From an uncultured Rhizobiaceae group bacterium (lineage in GTDB: Bacteria; Pseudomonadota; Alphaproteobacteria; Rhizobiales; Rhizobiaceae): a stretch of 64,000 bases of DNA. The notes under the pieces are model-generated. The model was given only the letters and a program-made list of their open reading frames with translations. It made no database searches and was not told the origin of the DNA. Shown here piece by piece: positions 52,070 to 60,124 of the stretch. The stretch lies in assembly GCA_937930635.1 (NCBI GenBank), contig CALHCF010000007.1:186001-250000 (forward strand), given 5' to 3'. The position numbers and the translations under genes are program-made. Positions within the stretch are counted from its first letter, which is position 1. The number at the start of each line of letters is the position of its first letter.

Positions 52070-53218
52070 CTACGCGGTCAGGGTCATCTTTGCCAGGGCT
52101 GCGACATCATCGTTGTTGGCGTCACGCGCTGTGGCGTCCAGCATGGCGATGTTGGCGTCAGCCACCATATCGGACGCCAGAATGCCAACGTCTATTGTCT
52201 CGCGCTCTTCATCAGTCAGCGACAGCGTTTGACCGCAACGTTCTGCAAGACCATGAAGAATGTCGAACAGATCCATGGCTTTTGATCCGCCCAACAGATG
52301 CGCAACCCGGTCAAACGCTTCACGGTTCCCTTCCACCGTCCATTCCAATGTTGCCAACAACGCGACTGATACAGCCCTGCCATGAGGGATCGCCGCAATT
52401 GAACCGAGCGCATGGCCGATATTGTGAGCCACCGCGCAGCCGGTATTGGAGATTGCCAACCCGCCATAAGCCGCCGCCAGCATCATGCCTGAACGGGCTT
52501 CAATGTTGTCGGGTTCCAGAACCGCACGCTCAAGATTGGCAAACGCATGGCGAATGCCGGTTTCGGCAATATCGTGGTTCTCTGCATAACAATAGCGATT
52601 GGTTCGCGATTCAATCGCGTGCACCAGCGCGTCCATGCCGGTAAAAAAAGTCCAGAAAGGCGGCAGTCCAACAGTCAGTGCCGGGTCCATAAGTGCGAGA
52701 TCCGGCTTCAGCGGTGGCCCCCAGAACCAGTTTTTGACCCCATCATCCTGAGAGATAATGGACGTGGGAGTTGTTTCCGATCCCGTTCCGGCTGTTGTTG
52801 GCAATGTGATCAGCGCTATTCGGCGGAAGGGAAGTTGCTCCTGACCAAGACGGTAGGCAGCACAGGGCTTGCCACCATCAACAAGCGCGGCCACCATTTT
52901 TGCGGTGTCCAGCCCCGAACCGCCGCCAACCCCAACAATACAGTTGGCATCCATCCCCCTTGCCTGTTCCACCGCAGCATCAACAGAACTCTCCAACGGA
53001 TCACTCTTGAGATCATCAAACAATGCAACGGTGTGCCCTGCCGCTGAAATGGCCTCCCTGATGGGGTCAAGCAATCCCAACGGACCCAGCGCCGGATCAC
53101 ATACCATCAGCACACGCCCGTCTGGTCCCACAGTATCGCTGACATGCTGCCCCGTTTGTTGAGCGGCATTCGCAGCCATGATCATTGCGGGATGTTTGGC
53201 AAGCGTGAATGTCGTCAT
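52070..53218 (-). CDS. Iron-containing (group III) alcohol dehydrogenase
   Basis: 382 aa from ATG 53218, seven bases after GGAAG. NAD(P)-binding GVGGGSGLDTAKMVA (about 92-106), PTTAGTGSETT, and the metal ligands in FTGMDALVHAIES, plus NTGCAVAHNIGHALG and IPHGRAVSVAL (two His ligands). The family reduces or oxidises small aldehydes and alcohols. Divergent from the MttB gene over a palindrome-rich promoter region, suggesting joint regulation with that methyl-amine cluster; the actual substrate is not evident. Confidence 0.92.
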   Translation of the reverse strand: MTTFTLAKHPAMIMAANAAQQTGQHVSDTVGPDGRVLMVCDPALGPLGLLDPIREAISAAGHTVALFDDLKSDPLESSVDAAVEQARGMDANCIVGVGGGSGLDTAKMVAALVDGGKPCAAYRLGQEQLPFRRIALITLPTTAGTGSETTPTSIISQDDGVKNWFWGPPLKPDLALMDPALTVGLPPFWTFFTGMDALVHAIESRTNRYCYAENHDIAETGIRHAFANLERAVLEPDNIEARSGMMLAAAYGGLAISNTGCAVAHNIGHALGSIAAIPHGRAVSVALLATLEWTVEGNREAFDRVAHLLGGSKAMDLFDILHGLAERCGQTLSLTDEERETIDVGILASDMVADANIAMLDATARDANNDDVAALAKMTLTA

Positions 53219-53312
53219 GATATGTCTTCCTTCCCCACAACGGGGCACAAGCTTTAACAACGGAAAATGTTGCTATTCGCAATCCGGCACAAGCGAGGAA
53301 GCGACTTTCCAG

Positions 53313-53335
53313 ATCAAAAATTTCGTATTTTTGAT
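53313..53335. promoter_or_regulatory. Perfect palindrome upstream of mttB and alcohol dehydrogenase (possible operator 1)
   Basis: ATCAAAAAT (53313-53321) and ATTTTTGAT (53327-53335) are perfect 9-base arms around a 5-base centre. Position between two divergent genes and the AT-rich dyad suggest a repressor or activator site. Confidence 0.5.
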
Positions 53336-53384
53336 AATCTTCGGCAAAGACGTCGCTTTTGCTGCCTCTTACGTCGCTCGCGCC

Positions 53385-53402
53385 GTGTCGAATTTCCGAC
53401 AC
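53385..53402. promoter_or_regulatory. Second palindrome (possible operator 2)
   Basis: GTGTCGAATTTCCGACAC has perfect 6-base outer arms (GTGTCG/CGACAC) and sits 44 bases before the mttB start, where it could overlap the promoter. It differs in sequence from the palindrome 50 bases upstream, so two different regulators may act here. Confidence 0.45.
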
Positions 53403-53445
53403 AAATTCAGAATTGCGAAGAATTATCCATGCAACGGAGTATTTC

Positions 53446-55020
53446 TTGACCAACGCTGATACCGGGCCTGACGAGCAAAAACCCTCTGCACGACGCAGCC
53501 GCAGCGGCGGAAGAGATGGCAACCGCCGGCGAGGCGGTCCCGCCATCCGGCAAAGCCAGTGGAAGCTTCCGGTCAACATAGACAGACCCACCGAACCGGT
53601 GGGCGCAGAGGGTGTTGAGAAAATCCACGCCGCCGCCATGCGCATTCTTGAAGAGATTGGCATCGAGTTCCTGAATGAAGAGGCCACCAAACTGCTCCGC
53701 GAGCATGGTGCAACCGTCAACGGCACCAATGTGCGCATGGATCGCGCAATGGTCATGGAGAAGATCGCGCTCGTCCCTTCGCAGTTTACACTGACGCCCC
53801 GCAATCTCGACCGTACATTGACGATTGGCGGCAGGAATATTGTTTTTGGCAATGTTTCAAGCCCGCCCAACTGTTCCGACATAGACAACGGGCGGCGAAC
53901 CGGCACCCGCGAAGACTATCAAAACTTCATCAAGCTAACCCAGTATTTCAACTGCATCCATTTTGCCGGCGGTTATCCGGTTGAACCGATGGATATCCAT
54001 CCATCGGTGCGCCACCTCGACTGCCTCTACGACAAGCTCACGCTTACAGACAAAGTGGTGCATGCCTATTCATTGGGCAAAGAGCGCGTGGAAGATGTCG
54101 TCGAGATGACACGCATAGCGGGAGGGCTTTCCCATGAAGAGTTTGATGCGACCCCGCGCATGTATACCAACATCAACTCCACCTCGCCTCTGAAACACGA
54201 CCACCCCATGCTTGATGGGCTGATGCGGCTGGCACGACGGGGGCAGCCGACGATCGTTACGCCCTTCACGCTGGCCGGAGCCATGGCACCTGTGACCATG
54301 GTTGGAGCCGTCACACAATCGCTGGCGGAAGGTCTGGCCGCGATTGTATTGGCGCAATGCGTCAAACCGGGCTGTCCTGCCGCAATTGGTACATTTACCT
54401 CCAATGTGGACATGAAAACCGGCGCGCCTGCCTTTGGTACGCCGGACTACGTTCGCGCCACGCAGATTACCGGGCAGATGGCGCGCTATTACGGTATTCC
54501 CATGCGTTCCTCCGGCGTCTGCGCTGCCAATGTTCCCGATGGTCAAAGCATGTGGGAATATATGTTTTCCATGTGGGCTTCGATTACGTCGGGGACCAAT
54601 GTGATCTACCACGCCGCAGGCTGGCTGGAGGGCGGGCTTTGTGCCTCCTATGAAAAATTCATCATGGACTGCGAAGTACTGCAAAATTTTCAGGCCTACC
54701 TGCAGGAAACCGTGGTCGATGAGGACACGCTGGCTGTCGAGGCTATTCGCGAAGTGGGGTCTGATGGCCACTTCTTTGGTATCCAGCACACTCAGGACCG
54801 CTACGAAACGGCCTTTTATTCGCCCTTCCTGTCGGACTGGAACAATTATGAGAACTGGCGCGACAAAGGCGGTATATGGACCGCTCAACGCGCCAACAAG
54901 ATATACAAACAGATTTTGAACGAGTTCGAGGCTCCGCCAATGGATGAAGCCATCAGGGAAGAACTTGAAGCCTTTGTCGCCAGGCGCAAGGAAGAAGGCG
55001 GCGCACCGACAGATTTTTAG
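53446..55020 (+). CDS. mttB: Trimethylamine-methyltransferase (MttB) family protein, non-pyrrolysine
   Basis: Corrinoid-dependent methyltransferase family member, 524 aa from TTG 53446, which follows CGGAG by six bases; the frame upstream to 53359 looks non-coding. A basic, Arg/Gly-rich N-terminal tail (about 10-35) precedes the TIM-barrel: AMRILEEIGIEFLNEEATKLL, ATPRMYTNINSTSPL and AAIGTFTSNVDMKTGAPAFG. The frame has no in-frame TAG, so no pyrrolysine: it belongs with glycine-betaine-type (MtgB-like) relatives that take methyl from quaternary amines. No corrinoid protein gene (MttC-like) or reactivator is adjacent. Operon with cupin, flavoprotein and dioxygenase genes. Confidence 0.9.
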   Translation: MTNADTGPDEQKPSARRSRSGGRDGNRRRGGPAIRQSQWKLPVNIDRPTEPVGAEGVEKIHAAAMRILEEIGIEFLNEEATKLLREHGATVNGTNVRMDRAMVMEKIALVPSQFTLTPRNLDRTLTIGGRNIVFGNVSSPPNCSDIDNGRRTGTREDYQNFIKLTQYFNCIHFAGGYPVEPMDIHPSVRHLDCLYDKLTLTDKVVHAYSLGKERVEDVVEMTRIAGGLSHEEFDATPRMYTNINSTSPLKHDHPMLDGLMRLARRGQPTIVTPFTLAGAMAPVTMVGAVTQSLAEGLAAIVLAQCVKPGCPAAIGTFTSNVDMKTGAPAFGTPDYVRATQITGQMARYYGIPMRSSGVCAANVPDGQSMWEYMFSMWASITSGTNVIYHAAGWLEGGLCASYEKFIMDCEVLQNFQAYLQETVVDEDTLAVEAIREVGSDGHFFGIQHTQDRYETAFYSPFLSDWNNYENWRDKGGIWTAQRANKIYKQILNEFEAPPMDEAIREELEAFVARRKEEGGAPTDF

Positions 55021-55023
55021 ATC

Positions 55024-55626
55024 ATGATTTCTTTACAATCCCTCTTTGAAAAGCTTGCCACGGCACTGGATGGCGAACTGCCAATCGAGGTCAGCGGACG
55101 CCGGGCCTTGCTCGATTATGCAGACAGGGCCTTCTTCGACCCCGCAACGGCAGTTGCACTGCCACATGAGGCGATTGAGGTCATGAAAACATCAGATGCC
55201 CACCCCTGCTGCGAAGCGCTGATGAACACTCCCCTGCCCTGGGCACCACCGGAAACAACCAATGATCCAGACTATATTGAAGTCAGCAAGCGCAAATTTC
55301 TGGTGGAACTGATTGGGCCTGCCGGACTGGTGCCCGGCGATAAAATCCGCATGGGGGTTTATGGTATGCAGCCTAACCTGGAATACGGCATCCGCACCCA
55401 CCCCGCCGAAGAGATTTTCATCATGCTCGCAGGACGCGCCGACTGGCTCCGGGATACCGAGGCCTATGCCGAGTACGGCCCGGGCACACGTCGCCATCAC
55501 CCATCTATGATGCGGCATGCAACACGCACCCGCGACAAGGCATTTATGTCCATCTATGTCTGGAATGGCGATGTCTCGTTCGACAGTTATGTTTATTCCG
55601 GCGTTCCCAAGGAAGGTTTACAATGA
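55024..55626 (+). CDS. DMSP-lyase-like cupin (cupin-DLL superfamily)
   Basis: 200-aa cytoplasmic cupin. Residues 105-170 show the double motif: Tyr121, His126 and Glu130 in YGIRTHPAEE, and HHPSMMRHATRT with His165. This matches the DddQ/DddW-type metal site in outline. As I recall, true DMSP lyases have a catalytic Tyr two residues after the metal-binding Glu; here it is Phe132, so DMSP cleavage is doubtful. Gene context (MttB, dimethylglycine-dehydrogenase-like protein) suggests action on a methylated amine or betaine. Starts three bases after the mttB stop and overlaps the next gene by 4 bases. Confidence 0.8.
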   Translation: MISLQSLFEKLATALDGELPIEVSGRRALLDYADRAFFDPATAVALPHEAIEVMKTSDAHPCCEALMNTPLPWAPPETTNDPDYIEVSKRKFLVELIGPAGLVPGDKIRMGVYGMQPNLEYGIRTHPAEEIFIMLAGRADWLRDTEAYAEYGPGTRRHHPSMMRHATRTRDKAFMSIYVWNGDVSFDSYVYSGVPKEGLQ

Positions 55627-58085
55627 AGTCTCATGCACAAGCGGTCGTAATCGGAGGCGGTGTGGTTGGGTGTTCGGTGCTCTACCACCTGACCAAAGCA
55701 GGATGGAAAGATGTCGTACTTCTGGAGCGCGACCAGTTAACCTGCGGTTCCACCTGGCACGCTGCAGGCGGCTTTCACACGCTGAACGGCGACCCCAACG
55801 TGGCCAAACTGCAGGCCTATACGATTGATCTCTACGATGAACTGGAAAAAATCTCCGGCGAGAAATGCGGCCTGCATCTGACCGGCGGCGTTGCGCTTGC
55901 GGAAAATCAGGACCGCATGGAATGGCTCAAGATGAGCCATGCGCGGGGGCGTTATCTTGGCATGGAAACGCAGATCATCTCGACAAAAGAAGCCAAGGAA
56001 CTTCTCCCACTTCTGGAAGAAAAGTATTTCGTTGGCGCCATGTGGGATCCCGTCGAGGGGCATCTCGACCCCTATGGCACCACCAATGCCTATGCCAAAT
56101 CTGCCCGTATCGGTGGCGCTGAAATCGAATTGCAGACAAAGGTTGAAAGTCTTGAATGGGACGCCGCCAAGAGCGTTTGGAAAATCACCACAAACAAGGG
56201 CACCATGAGCGCTGAACATGTGGTCAACGCGGGAGGACTTTGGGCGCGTGAAGTTGGTCGCATGGTTGGTGTGGAACTGCCAGTGCTTGCGATGGAACAC
56301 CATTACCTGCTGACCGAAGCAATGCCGGAAGTTGCTGAGATCAACGAAACCACAGGCAAGGAAGTGATCCACGCCATCGATTTTTCCGGCGAGATTTACA
56401 TCCGTCAGGAACGTGACGGCATGTTGCTGGGTACATACGAAAAACAGGCAACTCCCTGGTCACCAAAAGACACGCCCTGGGATTTCGCCCAGGAACTTCT
56501 CAACCCTGACCTGGATCGCATCGCCCCGTCGCTGGAGGTGGGGTTCAAGCATTTCCCCGCGTTCGAAAAGGCCGGAATCCGCCGCGTGGTCAATGGTCCT
56601 TTCACCTTTGCACCGGATGGAAACCCGCTTGTCGGGCCGGTACACGGCGCCCCCAATTTCTGGTGCGCCTGTGCGGTGATGGCCGGGTTCTCGCAAGGCG
56701 GCGGAGTCGGACTGGCGTTGTCACAATGGATGGTCAATGGCGATCCGGGCTACGACATCTGGGGCATGGATGTGTCACGCTTTGGCCCCTGGGCCACCCG
56801 CGATTACGCCAATGCCAAGGTGCGCGAAAACTATTCACGCCGCTTCAGCATTCGTTTTCCAAACGAAGAACTGCCTGCCGCCCGACCTGTGCAGACCAAC
56901 GCACTTTACGATGTCCACCTCAGCGATGGTGCGGTAATGGGCGATAGCTGGGGCCTTGAGATCCCGCTTTGGTATGCTCCCGAAGGCGTGCCGGCAGAAG
57001 ACAATTTCTCCTTTCACCGCTCCAACGATTTCGAACACGTGAAGGCGGAAGTCATGAACTGCCGCGAGAATGTCGGCTATTCCGACATTTCCAACTTTGC
57101 CAAATATACCGTCTTTGGCCCCGGTGCCCGTGCATGGCTGTCGCACATCATGTGCAATTTCATTCCCAAACAGGGCCGCCTTGCTCTCACTCCCATGACA
57201 AATGAAAACGGCAAGATCATTGGCGATTTCACCATCGCCTGTGTCGGGCCGGACGGACGGGGCGGCGAGCGTTTCATGATGTGGGGATCATCAGCCGCGC
57301 AGATCTACCATCAGCGCTGGTTCGCACGACACCTGCCCACCGATAATTCCGTCATTGTTGAAAATCACGGCATGGGGCTGACGGGACTGACCATTGCCGG
57401 TCCAAACGCCCAGAAGGTTCTGGCAAAGCTGACCGATGAGGACGTCTCGAATGAGGCGTTCAAATTCATGGACTATCGCGAGCAGATGATCGCCAGTGTT
57501 CCCGCACAGATCAACCGCATCTCCTATACCGGCGATCTTGGCTATGAGATCTGGGTGAAGCCGGAATTTTTGCGCCGTCTCTATCTCGGCATTACGCAAG
57601 CGGGTGCTGAATTCGGCATCAAACCCTTTGGTATGCGCGCATTGCTCAACATGCGACTGGAAAAGCACTTCGGCACCTGGTTCAAGGAATTCAGGCCCAT
57701 CTACACGCCCTTTGAGGCGGGACTTGAACGTTTTGTGTCAAAGAAAAAGAACACCTTCCTTGGCCGCGACAGCGTTTTTGCGCATCAGGATGCACCGCCA
57801 CTGACCCGCATTTGCATGAATGTCACCGGAGCAACCGACGCGGATTGTATTGGCGATGAACCCATTTTTCTCGGTGATGAAGTCATTGGTTGGGTGACGT
57901 CCGGTGGCTACGGCCATTTTGTCGGTCAATCTCTGGCCACGGGGTACATCCCAACAGACCGGCTGGCCGAAGCCCGGGAGCATGGCGTGAAGATCGAAAT
58001 TATTGGCGAGTTCTGCGATGCGGAAATTCAGGCAACGCCACCATTCGACCCTGAAGGCAAACGGATGCGGGGCGATTTCAGTTAA
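55623..58085 (+). CDS. Dimethylglycine/sarcosine dehydrogenase-like flavoprotein (FAD oxidoreductase-GcvT fusion)
   Basis: 820-aa enzyme. The N-terminal FAD domain has AVVIGGGVVGCSVLYHL (6-22) and STWHAAGG (43-50), in which His46 is the residue that covalently binds FAD in dimethylglycine dehydrogenase. The DAO domain runs to about 390 (FAPDGNPLVGPV, GFSQGGGVGLALSQWM). Residues about 430-820 are the tetrahydrofolate-binding GcvT-like module (GLTGLTIAGPNAQKVLAKL, SYTGDLGYEIWV). It demethylates an N-methyl amino acid and passes the one-carbon unit to folate. Central enzyme of the cluster; substrate may be dimethylglycine, sarcosine or another N-methylated compound. Confidence 0.92.
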   Translation: MKSHAQAVVIGGGVVGCSVLYHLTKAGWKDVVLLERDQLTCGSTWHAAGGFHTLNGDPNVAKLQAYTIDLYDELEKISGEKCGLHLTGGVALAENQDRMEWLKMSHARGRYLGMETQIISTKEAKELLPLLEEKYFVGAMWDPVEGHLDPYGTTNAYAKSARIGGAEIELQTKVESLEWDAAKSVWKITTNKGTMSAEHVVNAGGLWAREVGRMVGVELPVLAMEHHYLLTEAMPEVAEINETTGKEVIHAIDFSGEIYIRQERDGMLLGTYEKQATPWSPKDTPWDFAQELLNPDLDRIAPSLEVGFKHFPAFEKAGIRRVVNGPFTFAPDGNPLVGPVHGAPNFWCACAVMAGFSQGGGVGLALSQWMVNGDPGYDIWGMDVSRFGPWATRDYANAKVRENYSRRFSIRFPNEELPAARPVQTNALYDVHLSDGAVMGDSWGLEIPLWYAPEGVPAEDNFSFHRSNDFEHVKAEVMNCRENVGYSDISNFAKYTVFGPGARAWLSHIMCNFIPKQGRLALTPMTNENGKIIGDFTIACVGPDGRGGERFMMWGSSAAQIYHQRWFARHLPTDNSVIVENHGMGLTGLTIAGPNAQKVLAKLTDEDVSNEAFKFMDYREQMIASVPAQINRISYTGDLGYEIWVKPEFLRRLYLGITQAGAEFGIKPFGMRALLNMRLEKHFGTWFKEFRPIYTPFEAGLERFVSKKKNTFLGRDSVFAHQDAPPLTRICMNVTGATDADCIGDEPIFLGDEVIGWVTSGGYGHFVGQSLATGYIPTDRLAEAREHGVKIEIIGEFCDAEIQATPPFDPEGKRMRGDFS

Positions 58086-58115
58086 GTCGCTCTGCTGCAC
58101 CCTGGGAGAAGATAT

Positions 58116-58901
58116 ATGACAGACCTTGGTGACGCTTATACCCGCGACGGTTTTGTTTCCGGCGTTCCATTGCTTTCACAAGAGAACGCTGCCGATCATG
58201 TTGCCAAACTGGAAGCCGTTGAAGCGGTCCACGGCTCACTGCACTACAAATCGAAAATGCACACGCTGCTCGATTTTGCTGCCGAGCTTGCCTCTGCCCC
58301 GCACGTTCTCGACGTCGTTGAGCAACTTCTGGGGCCTGACATCATGCTGTTTGATGTCACCTACATCATAAAAGAACCCGGCAGCGCCTCGCACGTAAGC
58401 TGGCATCAGGATCTCACCTATTGGGGGCTGTCAAATGATGAACAGGTCTCCATGTGGCTGGCCCTGACAGCCGCGACCGACCAGTCGGGTTGTATGCGTA
58501 TGGTGCCCGGCAGCCACAAGCAGGGGCAATTGGACCACCAGGATACGGACGACAAAAGCAATGTTCTGTTCCGGGGCCAGTCGGTTCAGGGCGTGGCAGA
58601 AAACAATGCGGTCATGTGCCCCCTGAGACCCGGCGAAGCCAGCTTTCATCACGGCTGGACGCTGCATGCGTCGATGCCCAACCTCAGCAATCACCGGCGC
58701 GTCGGTTTCAACGTGCAATATATCAGTCCGTCAGCGCGACAAACCCTGCATGACCTCGACACGGCAACACTGCTGCGCGGCCAAGATCGTTTCAACCATT
58801 ACAAGGCGGATCAATTTGCAACCGGCGTGATGGAGCCTGAGGCCGTTTCTCATCATGCAGCACTGGAAACGCTGCGCAAGGAAACCTGGGCCAGCGCGTG
58901 A
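58116..58901 (+). CDS. Phytanoyl-CoA dioxygenase (PhyH) family Fe(II)/2-oxoglutarate oxygenase
   Basis: 261-aa non-heme iron oxygenase. The iron facial triad is plausible in SWHQDLTYWG (HxD) and GEASFHHGWTLHAS (distal His), with Arg in NHRRVGFNVQY for 2-oxoglutarate. GGGAGAAG precedes the ATG, 30 bases after the flavoprotein stop, so it is the last gene of the mttB operon. PhyH-like enzymes in such settings hydroxylate small betaines or amines; the product could be demethylated or cleaved by neighbours (inference). Confidence 0.88.
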   Translation: MTDLGDAYTRDGFVSGVPLLSQENAADHVAKLEAVEAVHGSLHYKSKMHTLLDFAAELASAPHVLDVVEQLLGPDIMLFDVTYIIKEPGSASHVSWHQDLTYWGLSNDEQVSMWLALTAATDQSGCMRMVPGSHKQGQLDHQDTDDKSNVLFRGQSVQGVAENNAVMCPLRPGEASFHHGWTLHASMPNLSNHRRVGFNVQYISPSARQTLHDLDTATLLRGQDRFNHYKADQFATGVMEPEAVSHHAALETLRKETWASA

Positions 58902-58948
58902 CTGTCCGCCTCGATTGTTCAGGCCCCGATTATTCAGCCCATAACTAT

Positions 58949-59968
58949 TCAGGCCATGGCGGCCTGCATCGCCACCCTTTTTCGCAATTGCCTGAACGAC
59001 ACCAGTTCGCGCCGCTCCTCGTCCCACAGGGTCAGCGAAATGCATTTCAGGCTCTGCCAAAATGTCAGCCGGCCAATCTGTTTCAGTTCCGGATAGTCAC
59101 GAACCACCTTCGGTAAAACGTGAAACGGAATCTGACTGGAAATGTGGTGCACATGATGAATGCCGATATTGGCCGTTACCCACATCAGCGGTGCTGGCAA
59201 GTCATAATAGGAACTGCCTTGCAGAGCGGCGTTTTCACGTTCCCAGCTGTCATTGGTTTCCCAATGGGTTTCTTCAAACTGATGTTGAATATAAAAGAGC
59301 CACACGCCGGCTGACGCTCCCAGCAATGTGACCGGCAGCTGGATGATCAAAAAAGCTTTCCAGCCCACCAGGAAAATCATCAGCGCTGAGATTGCGACGA
59401 TCCCCAGATTGGTGAAGACCGTGCTGAGCAACGGCATGGCACTGCCACGTGTATCTCCGCTTGGGAAGCGGTGCCGCAGCACGAACTGATAGGCTGGCCC
59501 GATAACAAAAAGCACCAGCGGATGCCGATATATCCAGTATTTTGCGCGACCAAACCAGCCTCGCGCCAGGAATTCGTCCACTGTCAGTGTATCAATGTCT
59601 CCAATACCACGCCGGTCCAGATTGCCGGACACCGCGTGATGCAGGGCGTGAGAGCGACGCCAGTCATCAAATGGTGTGAAGGTCAGCACACCCAGCGCAC
59701 GGCCAACCCAGTCATTGACCTGCTTTGAAACAAACATCGCTCCGTGACCGCAATCATGCTGAATCGCAAACAGGCGCAACAACATTGCCGCAGTCGGAAG
59801 AGAGAGCAACAAGGTCAGCCAGATGCTTATGGACAGTGCAGCCCACATCGCGGCCCAAAGCGCAACAAAAGGCCCCAGCGTTACCGCGATTTCAAACAAG
59901 GCCCGGCCATCGCTCGGCCTCTTGTAAGTCGCCAGCCGGCGACTCCAAAGTTTCACAGATTCGTCCAA
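58949..59968 (-). CDS. Membrane fatty acid desaturase family protein
   Basis: Membrane di-iron desaturase/hydroxylase. The three histidine boxes are intact: HDCGHGAM, HALHH and HHVHH, with hydrophobic pairs of helices between them. Both the TTG at 59968 and one at 60106 are in frame; the 5' extension is poorly protein-like, so the shorter form (339 aa) is listed, but neither start has an ideal ribosome site. Converges on the PhyH gene and lies just downstream of gcvP. Typical substrate is an acyl lipid, carotenoid or alkane; not determinable. Confidence 0.85.
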   Translation of the reverse strand: MDESVKLWSRRLATYKRPSDGRALFEIAVTLGPFVALWAAMWAALSISIWLTLLLSLPTAAMLLRLFAIQHDCGHGAMFVSKQVNDWVGRALGVLTFTPFDDWRRSHALHHAVSGNLDRRGIGDIDTLTVDEFLARGWFGRAKYWIYRHPLVLFVIGPAYQFVLRHRFPSGDTRGSAMPLLSTVFTNLGIVAISALMIFLVGWKAFLIIQLPVTLLGASAGVWLFYIQHQFEETHWETNDSWERENAALQGSSYYDLPAPLMWVTANIGIHHVHHISSQIPFHVLPKVVRDYPELKQIGRLTFWQSLKCISLTLWDEERRELVSFRQLRKRVAMQAAMA

Positions 59969-60124
59969 TTTCCTGCCCCCGGAAGCGCATGCTGCCCAAC
60001 TGTCGAATCGTGCCCGACAGAACCTGATCCCCTGTAACACAGCTATCTGATCCGCCGAATTTAATTTTATGTCATCAAAACTGATTTGCCTGCCCGACGC
60101 CCGCAAATCTGCGGATTGCGGCGT

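Noticed and set aside
53446..55020. Pyrrolysine-containing trimethylamine methyltransferase
   Set aside because: The frame runs without any in-frame TAG to its stop, and no pyl genes are seen, so it is a non-Pyl MttB relative.
55024..55626. Genuine DddQ-type DMSP lyase
   Set aside because: The metal-site outline fits, but Phe132 occupies the position where I expect the catalytic Tyr, and the neighbours are amine-demethylating enzymes rather than DMSP genes.
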